Below are positions 1 to 7,960 of a stretch of 64,000 nt of DNA, one piece after another (position 1 is the stretch's first letter; each line of letters starts with the position of its first letter). The stretch covers positions 62,001 through 126,000 of the forward strand of contig JAPSLL010000005.1 of the NCBI GenBank assembly GCA_031180805.1, in the 5' to 3' direction. This DNA comes from Bacillus sp. (in: firmicutes) (lineage in GTDB: Bacteria; Bacillota; Bacilli; Bacillales; Bacillaceae). The notes beneath the pieces were generated by a model. That model was not told the DNA's origin, searched no databases, and was given only the letters and a program-made list of their open reading frames with translations. The position numbers and the translations under genes are program-made.

Positions 1-664
1 CTTCTCTTCTACTCAGCGGCTTCAAGCTATGTGTAGATACAAATGACATTACAGCATCAGGATTTGTTTTTGCATACTGCCGTAAAGCCCAACCAATAGC
101 TTTTTGCACAAAAAACTCATTGCTGTCTGCCCTTCGTAAAATATAACGATAGAGTCTTTCAACATCGGTTTTATCCTTATAAAAAAGCTGATAGATAATT
201 GCTGTTCTCTGTAACCATATATTTTCATCCTCAATCCATTTATCAGCATAGCTCGAAATAATTTCAGGATGTGCTAAGAACATGCTTCCAATCGGATGTG
301 GTGCCAATTCATCCACTGTATCCCACCACGATTTCTTTACTATTAATTTCGATAACCATGGGATATCCTCTGGACCAAGAATTTTTTTACTTTTCCCTAA
401 TAGATCGAGAGCCCCCTTTTGAAATTCTCTTTCCGGCAAATCCCATAGAAAATAAATAACCGCTTGTAAACGATCTTTATCAGGGAGTCCATTGTCTTTT
501 ATAAACTGTGAAGTTAACTTTTTGCGAATTGGGGCTCTTATCCCTAAAAATTCAAATTGATTTCGCAAATAACTTTTCGACCATGCTGCATACTGCTCAT
601 CTTTATGACTATCATATAATTTGATTAATGGCAGAAGATAGTTTTTTATCATTTCATCCATCAT
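1..664 (-). CDS. DNA alkylation repair protein, AlkD-like (3' end beyond window)
   Basis: The gene reads on the minus strand from an ATG at 664 and runs off the left edge after about 221 codons with no stop. It is preceded by AAAGGATG; a second ATG follows at once. The protein is alpha-helical and rich in Trp and Arg. It shows family segments such as FLGIRAPIRKK near residue 38, the central WDTVDELAPH, IGWALRQYAK, and near the visible end PLSRRE, which in AlkD relatives is normally followed by ALKHL. AlkD enzymes are HEAT-repeat glycosylases that remove N3/N7-alkylated purines. The visible part is close to a full protein (family about 220-240 residues), so only a short C-terminal piece is missing. 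Function is by family resemblance. Confidence 0.85.
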   Translation of the reverse strand, partial: MMDEMIKNYLLPLIKLYDSHKDEQYAAWSKSYLRNQFEFLGIRAPIRKKLTSQFIKDNGLPDKDRLQAVIYFLWDLPEREFQKGALDLLGKSKKILGPEDIPWLSKLIVKKSWWDTVDELAPHPIGSMFLAHPEIISSYADKWIEDENIWLQRTAIIYQLFYKDKTDVERLYRYILRRADSNEFFVQKAIGWALRQYAKTNPDAVMSFVSTHSLKPLSRRE

Positions 665-679
665 AGCTCATCCTTTGTA

Positions 680-1633
680 TCATGTAAGATTTTTCATCAA
701 TTGTTCCAATGTCGTTTTCAAGCCAATTTCATATGGTGTCGCAACAATTTTACCAATTCGCTTTTCATATTTTTCGCCGTTTAGCGTAAAGCCATCCTCC
801 GTAATATACATGATTTCTACAACTTCCTTCAAGACAGGATCAAATAATCCGCTAAGTCGTACAGCAGCTCTATTTAACGGAATAACTGGTTTATTATTTC
901 CAGTTATCTCCCTTGCGATAGCAACCAGTTCTTTACCAGTAATTAATCCAGAACCGGGAATATTCCAATTTTCACCGTAGGCATCATCCTTGCTAGCTAC
1001 TTCTACGATCATTTTCGCTGCATCCGGTAGATAAATATATTCTCTTGGGGTGTGCAAGCTTCCAATAAATATCGATAGCTTTCCAGAGGCTAATCCTGTT
1101 AATGTTGGTTGGAGATATGAGTTTTGTGAAGTAACCCCATAATAATCAGGCAGCCTCACAATTAATGGTTTCGCTTTACTCCATTTTTTGTCAAAGATTA
1201 AGTTTTCAAATTGAACACGTAATTTTCCCTTTTTCGTATGTGGCTGCTTCGGATGATTTTCATCACCTTTCGCTACCTGGTGACCGTATACGTAAATTCC
1301 ATCTACAATAACGATTTTCTTTCCTAAAGCATCAGCTGCCTTCATTACACTTTCACCTAACGGAAGGAGATGTTGCTCCATTTCGTGATATGGGACATTT
1401 GCACATTGAAAAATAACATCAGCTTCATTTGCGGCCTCAACGATTGTTTCATAAGCAAAGATATCACCTAGCTTATACGTTAACAATGGATGATGTTTAT
1501 TGTCGATGACCAATTGATTTAATTTCGCTTCTGATCTCCCGAATGCAATGACTTCGATTCCTCTTGCTAATAATTCAGTGACAATAACTTGACCAGTACC
1601 ACCTGTTGCTCCTAAGACAATTGCTTTTTTCAT
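680..1633 (-). CDS. NAD(P)-binding epimerase/NmrA-like oxidoreductase
   Basis: A 317-residue cytoplasmic protein starting MKKAIVLGATGGTGQV, a Rossmann GATGGTGxV nucleotide-binding loop. It continues with a second-strand Arg (FGRSE) typical of NADP-preferring atypical or extended SDR proteins and a YVYGHQV segment where the catalytic Tyr of extended SDRs would lie. AAAGGAGAG precedes the ATG. The substrate is unknown. The gene is downstream of a TetR-family gene, and two palindromes like the one before that regulator lie directly upstream of this start (1652-1675 and about 1722-1743). It is therefore probably the regulator's main target, perhaps a detoxification enzyme. The target assignment is inference. 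Confidence 0.8.
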   Translation of the reverse strand: MKKAIVLGATGGTGQVIVTELLARGIEVIAFGRSEAKLNQLVIDNKHHPLLTYKLGDIFAYETIVEAANEADVIFQCANVPYHEMEQHLLPLGESVMKAADALGKKIVIVDGIYVYGHQVAKGDENHPKQPHTKKGKLRVQFENLIFDKKWSKAKPLIVRLPDYYGVTSQNSYLQPTLTGLASGKLSIFIGSLHTPREYIYLPDAAKMIVEVASKDDAYGENWNIPGSGLITGKELVAIAREITGNNKPVIPLNRAAVRLSGLFDPVLKEVVEIMYITEDGFTLNGEKYEKRIGKIVATPYEIGLKTTLEQLMKNLT

Positions 1634-1651
1634 GTTTTTCTCTCCTTTATA

Positions 1652-1675
1652 TTTAGTGATAAATCAATAACTAAA
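1652..1675. promoter_or_regulatory. TetR-type operator, copy 1
   Basis: A near-perfect 24-bp palindrome with outer arms TTTAGT and ACTAAA, lying 19 bp upstream of the NAD(P)-binding protein start. The same core recurs at about 1722-1743 and at 2312-2333. Position and triplication suggest binding by the TetR-family protein encoded at 1777-2295. Confidence 0.7.
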
Positions 1676-1721
1676 TGAGTAAATTCATTGCCTCTTTCAT
1701 TTTTTACACCATAGATTTAGT

Positions 1722-1743
1722 TAGTGATTAATCAATAACTAAA
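1722..1743. promoter_or_regulatory. TetR-type operator, copy 2
   Basis: A second copy of the TTAGT...ACTAA palindrome, about 70 bp from copy 1, between tetR and the NAD(P)-binding gene. Its core differs from copy 1 by about one base. Confidence 0.65.
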
Positions 1744-1752
1744 TCTTAAAAT

Positions 1753-1778
1753 AAAAAACCGAATGATGCATCGGTCTT
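1753..1778 (-). terminator. Intrinsic terminator after tetR
   Basis: On the minus strand a short ACCGA...TCGGT stem overlapping the tetR stop is followed by TTTTTT. It is short, so termination may be partial. Confidence 0.5.
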
Positions 1779-2295
1779 ATTTTACTTTGCTATCCATTAA
1801 CTCAGGTAGATCCATGAAGTAAGAAATATTACACAATATTCCTCTTGCAAGAAAGGTCGTTACCTCCATCTCAGGATTGGATATTCCTGCTTCTTTAAAC
1901 CTTTCAAGCGTATAGTTTCGCAGCTTCAGCAAACTATTTTTTGTTATATTTCGAATTGACTCTTCTACAATCGAAAAGCTGATCACTTGTAACGAGACTT
2001 CATGAGGATGTGAAATCGTTAATTGTTCATATGCTTCAACCATTTTCGTAACTAGCTCTTCAGGCTTAGCTTCAACTTCTTTAAACGTTTGAAGAATTCT
2101 TTCAAACGCTCGCTCAAGTGCAGCAATAAATAATTCTTCCTTTGTTTTAAAAAAACGAAAAATATACGGTTGCGATATTCCTGCTCTTTCTGCAATAAGT
2201 GCCGTTGTTGTATTGTAATAGCCATTTTCTGAAAATACTTCAATACCTGATTTAATAATCTCTTCCTTTCGATCTTCCTTTTTTGCTCTAACCAT
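1777..2295 (-). CDS. TetR/AcrR family transcriptional regulator
   Basis: About 172 residues. The N-terminal helix-turn-helix is clear: MVRAKKEDRKEEIIKSG, then FSENGYYNTTTALIAERAGI and YIFRFFKTKEELF, followed by an all-helical ligand domain. An in-frame reading extends to 2376, but that extension crosses the palindrome at 2312-2333. The ATG at 2295 starts at the usual distance from the HTH, so I chose it; its Shine-Dalgarno sequence (GCGAGG) is modest. It likely represses itself and the NAD(P)-binding gene through the three matching palindromes. The inducer is unknown. Confidence 0.88.
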   Translation of the reverse strand: MVRAKKEDRKEEIIKSGIEVFSENGYYNTTTALIAERAGISQPYIFRFFKTKEELFIAALERAFERILQTFKEVEAKPEELVTKMVEAYEQLTISHPHEVSLQVISFSIVEESIRNITKNSLLKLRNYTLERFKEAGISNPEMEVTTFLARGILCNISYFMDLPELMDSKVK

Positions 2296-2311
2296 ATTAT
2301 AACCTCGCAAT

Positions 2312-2333
2312 TTAGTTATTGATTGATTACTAA
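2312..2333. promoter_or_regulatory. TetR-type operator, copy 3 (autoregulatory)
   Basis: The palindrome TTAGTTATT...ATTACTAA lies 17 bp upstream of the chosen tetR start and matches the inverse of the two copies before the neighbouring gene. This is the arrangement expected for autorepression. Confidence 0.7.
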
Positions 2334-2590
2334 CATAATAAACTAGACGCAAAATGATTGCAAGGGGTTCTTTCATTATTTTTTTATTGCTCCCTTTGTT
2401 TTACCAAATATGATGCTAAATTATGATAAAATGATTTGAAAATATACCAAAGTTATGAGGTTAAAGTATGACCAAATTCAATTATTAAATCCTGATCCAT
2501 CAAAGAAAGGCGCAAGCCCTCAGAGACTTAGCTTAATGAAATAAAATGCCTCTGTAAGATTCCATAAATACAGTAAATTTTTCAAATAAC

Positions 2591-3667
2591 TTGAAACCTA
2601 TTTTCACTAGTAACGTATATAAAATAGACCGGTTTAATATTAAAGAAAGCTCAAAGCAAATTTTCGAAAACCTTCTAAATACATATCAGGTGGTGATTGT
2701 CATCGGAATTTTTATTTTCATATTGTTATTAATCTGTTTAGTTATCGTTTTGTTTTCTATATTTGGAAAAAAACAACCAAAATTATTAATAGAAAACATC
2801 CCAGACCAATTAGGATTGCTTGAAAATGTTCCTAAAAATATACTTATTGAAAAGTTAAACTCAAGCTTAGAGGACGAATATAAAAACCATGTTAAAAAAC
2901 GGTTTTTAAAGGAAAATTCGAATTGTACTGAAGCTGATTTTGAATGGAGATTATTTGAGTTAAAGCGGTATTTTTTGTTAGCAAAAATTTTAAAAAAGGT
3001 GCCAATGTTTAGCGAAGAAGTTGATGAAGTTTGGCATAGTATGATTTTATTTACTAAGGATTACGAGCAGTTTTCAAATCATTTTTACGGAAATATGCTT
3101 CACCATTATCCAAATACAAGCCAAGAACCAGCCCCACAAGACCGCGCATTCTTCGATTGGGTATTCTCACAGCTATTCTCAATCACAGAGTTTAGTTGGA
3201 AATCATGGGGAGATTTCTTCAAGGAGCCTCTTGACAAGAAGACATTAGCTGAATTTAGAACGATGAGCAAAGAAGATCTCATTCATAAATACTTTAAGAA
3301 TAATGAAGAAAATGCAGCTATTATTACGTATTTAATTGAGCAAATGAAGCAGCAACTAGGCGAAGCTGAGTCAAGGTATCAAAAAGATCCAAAGGGAGAT
3401 TTTTCAAAACAGCGGAAGTTCGGAGACATGACTGGTTTATCACTAATTATGGTATTTTATTCAACCTTTTATTTTGATGAATATTGGGAGCATGCAAAAG
3501 AATTTACGTATGCAACTGTCTCTTCGAACACTAGTGGCTGTTCCTCTGCTGTTTTCTGCGGCGTAGGTTCAGATGATTCAGGTCATCATAGTGGTGGAGG
3601 CCATGACGGTGGTGGTGATAGCGGTGGTTCAAGCTGTTCAAGCTGTGGTGGAGGCTGTTCGTCATAA
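2591..3667 (+). CDS. Membrane-anchored glycine-rich-domain (GRDP-like) protein
   Basis: The longest reading begins with a TTG at 2591 (358 residues) and has no recognisable Shine-Dalgarno sequence; an in-frame stop lies at 2555-2557, so the true start is uncertain. A single transmembrane helix spans roughly residues 34-58. The middle contains VDEVWHSMILFTKDY, FYGNMLHHYP and a Trp-rich stretch, resembling the glycine-rich-domain-containing-protein family (PF07173-like). The last 45 residues are a low-complexity Gly/Ser/His/Cys tail with CSSCGGGCSS at the end, a possible metal- or disulfide-rich tail. The function is unknown. It stands alone between a TetR unit and a VOC gene and has its own terminator. 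Confidence 0.7.
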   Translation: MKPIFTSNVYKIDRFNIKESSKQIFENLLNTYQVVIVIGIFIFILLLICLVIVLFSIFGKKQPKLLIENIPDQLGLLENVPKNILIEKLNSSLEDEYKNHVKKRFLKENSNCTEADFEWRLFELKRYFLLAKILKKVPMFSEEVDEVWHSMILFTKDYEQFSNHFYGNMLHHYPNTSQEPAPQDRAFFDWVFSQLFSITEFSWKSWGDFFKEPLDKKTLAEFRTMSKEDLIHKYFKNNEENAAIITYLIEQMKQQLGEAESRYQKDPKGDFSKQRKFGDMTGLSLIMVFYSTFYFDEYWEHAKEFTYATVSSNTSGCSSAVFCGVGSDDSGHHSGGGHDGGGDSGGSSCSSCGGGCSS

Positions 3668-3689
3668 GGTAGTGTGGAAGATTCATAGT

Positions 3690-3724
3690 AAAAGCCGGTT
3701 TTCTTTTAGGGAAAATCGGCTTTC
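3690..3724 (+). terminator. Intrinsic terminator
   Basis: AAAGCCGGTTTTC pairs with GAAAATCGGCTTT around a 7-nt loop, just after the glycine-rich gene. The stem ends in TTT and is A/T-rich, so it may serve both strands. Confidence 0.75.
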
Positions 3725-3767
3725 TCCAAAGCTTTTATAGTATTTCAATTTTGGAATAATTGAATAT

Positions 3768-4127
3768 TTATATTAATTGGCAAATCATTAGCATATTTCC
3801 ATCCGGATCCTTAAAGTTAAAGGAATGTCCGTGCTCAATCTCTGTCACGATCTCTACACCCTTCTCCTTCATAAATTGATATGCCCCTACAATGTCATCA
3901 GTATTAAAATGAAACATCGGTGTTCTTGCATAACTATCCTCAGTATAGATTTTACTATCGAGAATAATATTTAATCCATTATTATCCATTGGGATACAGC
4001 ATAAATGACCAACAATGATGTCAAAGCTGGGCTCTAACCCTAATATCGAACAATACCATTCTCTAGCCTTCTCAATATCACGAACAGGAATAAATATTCC
4101 TCCAACTTTACTTGAAATGATACTCAC
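3768..4127 (-). CDS. VOC family (glyoxalase/dioxygenase superfamily) protein
   Basis: 119 residues with the vicinal-oxygen-chelate pattern: an N-terminal GGIFIPVRDIEKAREWY followed by YCSILGLEP, then the C-terminal module ending NFKDPDGNMLMICQ. The start is a GTG at 4127 with GAGGGGG upstream. These small metal-dependent proteins include glyoxalases and drug-binding resistance proteins; no substrate can be assigned. It lies 38 bp downstream of a DinB-family gene on the same strand, so the two may be co-transcribed. Confidence 0.85.
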   Translation of the reverse strand: MSIISSKVGGIFIPVRDIEKAREWYCSILGLEPSFDIIVGHLCCIPMDNNGLNIILDSKIYTEDSYARTPMFHFNTDDIVGAYQFMKEKGVEIVTEIEHGHSFNFKDPDGNMLMICQLI

Positions 4128-4165
4128 CGTACCGCCCCCTCTTTTTCAACTTAATGAAAATTGTG

Positions 4166-4699
4166 TTATCCTTGAAAATCAGTTTTAGAAAAATAGTATT
4201 TTTCTAAAACTTTGCGATGATGGAGCTCATGTCCTGCAAGTATCCAAGCTAAAGCACGGACAGTAATATCAGATTGAATGGCAATTCCCTTTCTTCCCCA
4301 AGCCTCTTCATTAAAACTTCTTAGTAAAGCAACCGTAGAACTTCGAACTGCCCTATTCTGGTCGATTAACATTTGCATAGACTGGTTGTTAAAGTCACCA
4401 AGTTGAATATAAAGACTCCAATTAACTCCTTGGAAATCGACCTCTTCTCCTCTTGCAATTTGAAAGAGAATTTGACCGAGTAACCGCTCTCCATCAGTGA
4501 GATGACCAATGACTTCCTTCACAGTCCATTTATTATGATCATATTTATACAACCCCTGCTGCTCTGATACTTCATTCAACCGATTCGTTGTATCAGCCAT
4601 CTGCTCCTCTAAAATGTCCGCGATATTCCCATTAGGAACTAAATCTATATATCTTGCAAAAAAAGGATCATACTCATTACGTTCAGGCCTTTTTTCCAC
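4166..4699 (-). CDS. DinB family protein (putative metal-dependent hydrolase/transferase)
   Basis: 177 residues, GTG start at 4699 with AAAAGGAGA upstream. The DinB four-helix fold is shown by three metal-binding histidine positions: the His in EVIGHLTDGERL and the two in GHELHHRKVLEKYY. The family includes bacillithiol S-transferases (BstA/YfiT) and stress-induced proteins. Without a structural match I only assign the family. It probably forms a short operon with the VOC gene. Confidence 0.85.
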   Translation of the reverse strand: MEKRPERNEYDPFFARYIDLVPNGNIADILEEQMADTTNRLNEVSEQQGLYKYDHNKWTVKEVIGHLTDGERLLGQILFQIARGEEVDFQGVNWSLYIQLGDFNNQSMQMLIDQNRAVRSSTVALLRSFNEEAWGRKGIAIQSDITVRALAWILAGHELHHRKVLEKYYFSKTDFQG

Positions 4700-4912
4700 C
4701 TACATCATCTCCTTTTATAGCTAATTGATTTTAGCCTAAGAACAGTTTAATTGGTTATACTTACCAAATCAATAAAAAAATCCCTTTACAACAAAGTATA
4801 TAAAATTCGATTTTCTAAAAGAGCAATTGGTCATTTTATAGTATTATAGTAAAGATGTATACAAATTTAACAGCGTTACGAAAGATGACTATTCACTATG
4901 AGGTAAAATACG

Positions 4913-5416
4913 ATGAATTCTAAACTGAAAATGTTAATCCTATTATTCCCGTTCCTCTATTTACTTCATGATCTAGAGGAAATCATTACAATAGAATCGT
5001 TTATTGAAGCAAAGTCAACGATCATCCCATTTCGAGTTACAACAGGAGAATTTGCCTTAGCTTTTACACTTTTATGGATTATAGCTTCAATAGGTTGCAT
5101 CAAAGCGTTTGCTGGTAAACCCTTTTTAAAGATGAAGCCAGCGACATACTTGTCGTTTTTAGTCCCTGGTATTTTATTAGCGAACGGAATTGGTCATCTA
5201 GTTCAATTGATAGTATTCAAAGGCTATGTACCTGGAATTATTACAACCTTAATGATCATATTTCCCTATGCCGTTATCGCATTAAAATTTCTTTTTTCTG
5301 AAAGGCTATTAACATTAAAGAGATTTCTTCGTTATTTTTCATTAGGTTTTGTTTTACAAGCACCCTTTGCTTTGATTGCACATATAGTATCCCATTTCAT
5401 TTTAACTTTCTTTTAA
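4913..5416 (+). CDS. HXXEE domain membrane protein
   Basis: 167 residues, mostly hydrophobic, with about five predicted membrane helices. Near the N-terminus it carries HDLEE, the His-x-x-Glu-Glu signature of the HXXEE family, and further His residues (NGIGHLVQL, IAHIVSHF) sit in later helices as in this family. The ATG at 4913 follows TGAGGTAAAA. The biochemical function of the family is not established. The gene is monocistronic and followed by a strong terminator. Confidence 0.82.
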   Translation: MNSKLKMLILLFPFLYLLHDLEEIITIESFIEAKSTIIPFRVTTGEFALAFTLLWIIASIGCIKAFAGKPFLKMKPATYLSFLVPGILLANGIGHLVQLIVFKGYVPGIITTLMIIFPYAVIALKFLFSERLLTLKRFLRYFSLGFVLQAPFALIAHIVSHFILTFF

Positions 5417-5428
5417 AGTTATGAATGA

Positions 5429-5458
5429 GAAAAAGGCATTATTAGCAATGCCTTTTTC
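5429..5458 (+). terminator. Intrinsic terminator after HXXEE gene
   Basis: GAAAAAGGCATT and AATGCCTTTTTC form a perfect 12-bp stem with a 6-nt loop, ending in TTTTTC 12 bp after the stop. Confidence 0.88.
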
Positions 5459-5606
5459 TATTAGAAATCCATTATTATCTAACGCTGAAAGGTTATTTCT
5501 ATGAATCTAACATGACCTAGTAAGACTGATTATTGCTACAAAGCCTAGACTCGTCACTCCTTAAGCTAGCTTTATGTTTTTTAGAGCGTTAGTATTTTAT
5601 TAATAG

Positions 5607-6401
5607 TTAAATTACTTGATCAATCATTTCCTCAATCTTATCACTTACATAACTCCGATTTGTTAAAATATCATGGTTATCTAAAGTAATGCTTCGATAA
5701 TGCTCATCTAAGTTTAATTTTTCAAGAAGGGAGCCAACAGCACCTCTTGATTTTTTATCAATTTCAAAATAAATCGTTGTTTCTTGCTCACCTTGTAAAA
5801 TATATGCCTCTAGTTCATCAAGCTTCTGATGGTATTTTCCGAACGTCGGAATAAATTCAAATTGTTGTACAAATGGTAGACTTGTTTTTACATATCGTGG
5901 AGGGGCTTGATTGTCCATTTGTCTAAATCGAAATCCGATGACCTTTATCGCATCAAAAATGCTTTCATAGACATTTGATGGTTCAACAGAGATTTGATCC
6001 TCATCCTTAGGGTCAACCGCATTGCGAATATCTAGTCCTGTATCAATCCAAACTGGTGGTACATTCCGTCCTGTTTTACTATCTCTTAGCGTCATCGGTG
6101 TATGTAATGGTACACGGAAGGAGAAAGGGATTTCTTTCCGTTCATCTTTATGAATTACGAATGGTTCGTTCACTTTATGAGAATAAACAACTGTATTCGT
6201 TAGCCGCTCACTATCTTCGTGCCCATAAAGCGTCATTAAATTTAGTTTTATTGATTCAATTTCCTGCTCCATTTCGCCGCCTTTAATTTCAACGATCCCC
6301 TCTAGCAGCTCACCTTGTGTTACCGTTGTGCTTTTAAGTTTCGTATCGACCCTGGCAGATCCAATCCCAATGCTTGTAATCACACGTTTTAAGAAGGACA
6401 T
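5607..6401 (-). CDS. spo0M: Sporulation-control protein Spo0M (arrestin-like)
   Basis: 264 residues, cytoplasmic, starting MSFLKRVITSIGIG after AAAGGTGG. The N-terminal beta-sandwich (about residues 10-130) has the Spo0M/arrestin-like pattern, with TTVTQGELLEGIVEIKGG and KEIPFSFRVPLHTP. The C-terminal part contains the KKSRGAVGSLLEKLNLDEHY segment typical of Spo0M. Spo0M affects stage 0 sporulation and cell division in Bacillus subtilis, by an unclear mechanism. Length matches the family (about 258). It is monocistronic here. Confidence 0.92.
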   Translation of the reverse strand: MSFLKRVITSIGIGSARVDTKLKSTTVTQGELLEGIVEIKGGEMEQEIESIKLNLMTLYGHEDSERLTNTVVYSHKVNEPFVIHKDERKEIPFSFRVPLHTPMTLRDSKTGRNVPPVWIDTGLDIRNAVDPKDEDQISVEPSNVYESIFDAIKVIGFRFRQMDNQAPPRYVKTSLPFVQQFEFIPTFGKYHQKLDELEAYILQGEQETTIYFEIDKKSRGAVGSLLEKLNLDEHYRSITLDNHDILTNRSYVSDKIEEMIDQVI

Positions 6402-6588
6402 CTCATAACCACCTTTATTAAAATGAAAAATTTTCGTCTATTCATTTACGCAGTAATAGGAGATAAGTTTCAATTTTTTTATAGTATATGAACTATTTAA
6501 TCATCGTTAAAACTGCGAATTTCATATTTATTTAAGATAGAGTTATCAAATCAACATTCATGATGGTGTAACTATTTTTCTCATATTT

Positions 6589-6620
6589 AAAACCTTGATT
6601 CTACTTCCAATCAAGGTTTT
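6589..6620 (-). terminator. Terminator of the lysine catabolic operon
   Basis: AAAACCTTGATT pairs with AATCAAGGTTTT around an 8-nt loop, 20 bp past the stop of the last operon gene, with T-rich ends on the minus strand. Confidence 0.85.
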
Positions 6621-6639
6621 AATCATTATTTTAGGAAAA

Positions 6640-7935
6640 TCATGCATTGATAGTTTCTCGTAAAATTTGAATCACTTTTTCCACTTCAGCCTTTTTAATA
6701 ATGAGCGGTGGCGCAATAACAACCGTATCCTGCCCATCAAACGTAACAGCGCGGCAAATGAGGCCACGTTTAGCTGCTTCAGCAACAACTTGCGGTGAAA
6801 AAGGTGTAGTTGTCTTTCTCGCTTTAAATTCAATTGCTGCCATCAACCCAAGTGCTCGAACATTTTCAATGATTTCACTTTCACTTTTAAGCTGCTTTAA
6901 ACCAGCTAAAAGCTCATTACCCCGCACTTTTGCATTTGAGACAAGCTGTTCTCTTTCAATTATTTCGAGATTTTTTAATGCGATTGCACATGCTGTCGCA
7001 TGACCACTGTACGTAAAACCGTGAAGAAAGGTTCCGCCAGATCGTTGTTTAAATGTCTCATGAATCTCCTTACTTATCATCACACCACCTAATTGTGCAT
7101 ATCCACTTGTGATTCCCTTTGCGATACACATCATATCTGGTGTAACCCCATAATGCTCAATACCGAACCATTTTCCCGTACGGCCGAACCCTGTAATGAC
7201 TTCATCAGTTATCAACAATAGATTAAATTCATCACAAATCTTCCTGACCTCTGCAAAGTAATTTTCAGGTGGTATATGAACACCGCCTGCACCTTGGACT
7301 GGCTCAGCCAAAAATGCTGCGATCGATTCAGCTCCTTCCCGAATAATCATTTGTCTTAACTCATCTGTATCAAACTGGTCAACATGTAAAAAATCCGGTG
7401 CAAGAGAGCTAGAAAATTCACGGAATGGCTGTAATCCTGTTGCACTTGTTGCCCCCATCGAGACACCATGATACGATTTTGTTCGTGAGATGATTTTTTT
7501 CTTTTCTGGCATACCTTTAACACTCCAGTAATGACGTGCTAATTTGTATGCAGTATCATTTGCTTCTGAACCACCTGATGTATAAAATACAGCTGATAAT
7601 TGACCAGGTGCTATTTCTGCAAGCTTTGCTGCAAGGTGGATCGCTGGTTCATTGCTAAAGGTAGCAAAGCAGGAGCTATATGCAAGCTTTGCCATTTGTT
7701 CTCTAGCAGCCTCCCCTATTTCAAGACGACCGTGGCCGATATTGACATTCCAAAGTGATGACATTCCATCAATAACAACATTTCCTTTAACATCGCTTAA
7801 ATAAATTCCTTTACCTTCTTTAAAAATAAATGCTGGTCCTAACGTCTGCTGCTGCTCAATCGATGAAGTAGGATGTAAAAAATGCTGTTTATCTAACTGC
7901 TCTAGCTGGTGAATATCATCCATTTTATTTAGCAT
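6640..7935 (-). CDS. Class III PLP-dependent aminotransferase (omega-amino-acid type)
   Basis: 431 residues from the ATG at 7935. A GTG at 7971 is in frame but has no Shine-Dalgarno sequence, whereas AAAAAGGGTGAT precedes the ATG. Class III landmarks are present: GSEANDTAYKLARHYW, YHGVSMGATSATG, LITDEVITGFGRTGKWFG with the cofactor Asp, and the Schiff-base Lys in CIAKGITSGY. It resembles omega-amino acid:pyruvate and BioA-like enzymes. It is the last gene of the kamA operon and the second aminotransferase in it. I infer it removes the terminal amino group of a late intermediate such as 4-aminobutyrate; the exact substrate is unproven. Confidence 0.88.
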   Translation of the reverse strand: MLNKMDDIHQLEQLDKQHFLHPTSSIEQQQTLGPAFIFKEGKGIYLSDVKGNVVIDGMSSLWNVNIGHGRLEIGEAAREQMAKLAYSSCFATFSNEPAIHLAAKLAEIAPGQLSAVFYTSGGSEANDTAYKLARHYWSVKGMPEKKKIISRTKSYHGVSMGATSATGLQPFREFSSSLAPDFLHVDQFDTDELRQMIIREGAESIAAFLAEPVQGAGGVHIPPENYFAEVRKICDEFNLLLITDEVITGFGRTGKWFGIEHYGVTPDMMCIAKGITSGYAQLGGVMISKEIHETFKQRSGGTFLHGFTYSGHATACAIALKNLEIIEREQLVSNAKVRGNELLAGLKQLKSESEIIENVRALGLMAAIEFKARKTTTPFSPQVVAEAAKRGLICRAVTFDGQDTVVIAPPLIIKKAEVEKVIQILRETINA

Positions 7936-7960
7936 GCTTATCACCCTTTTTATGATTTTC

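Noticed and set aside
49-249. Small minus-strand reading frame with hydrophobic content
   Set aside because: It overlaps the AlkD-like gene in another frame, with no Shine-Dalgarno sequence and unrelated codon use.
2296-2376. 27-codon N-terminal extension of the TetR gene
   Set aside because: It crosses the palindromic operator and adds a non-conserved hydrophobic segment; the ATG at 2295 fits the family.
2500-2565. Leader hairpins before the GRDP-like gene as a known riboswitch (c-di-GMP, purine, preQ1, SAM, lysine)
   Set aside because: None of the conserved core bases of those classes could be matched by eye, so only an unnamed structure is reported.
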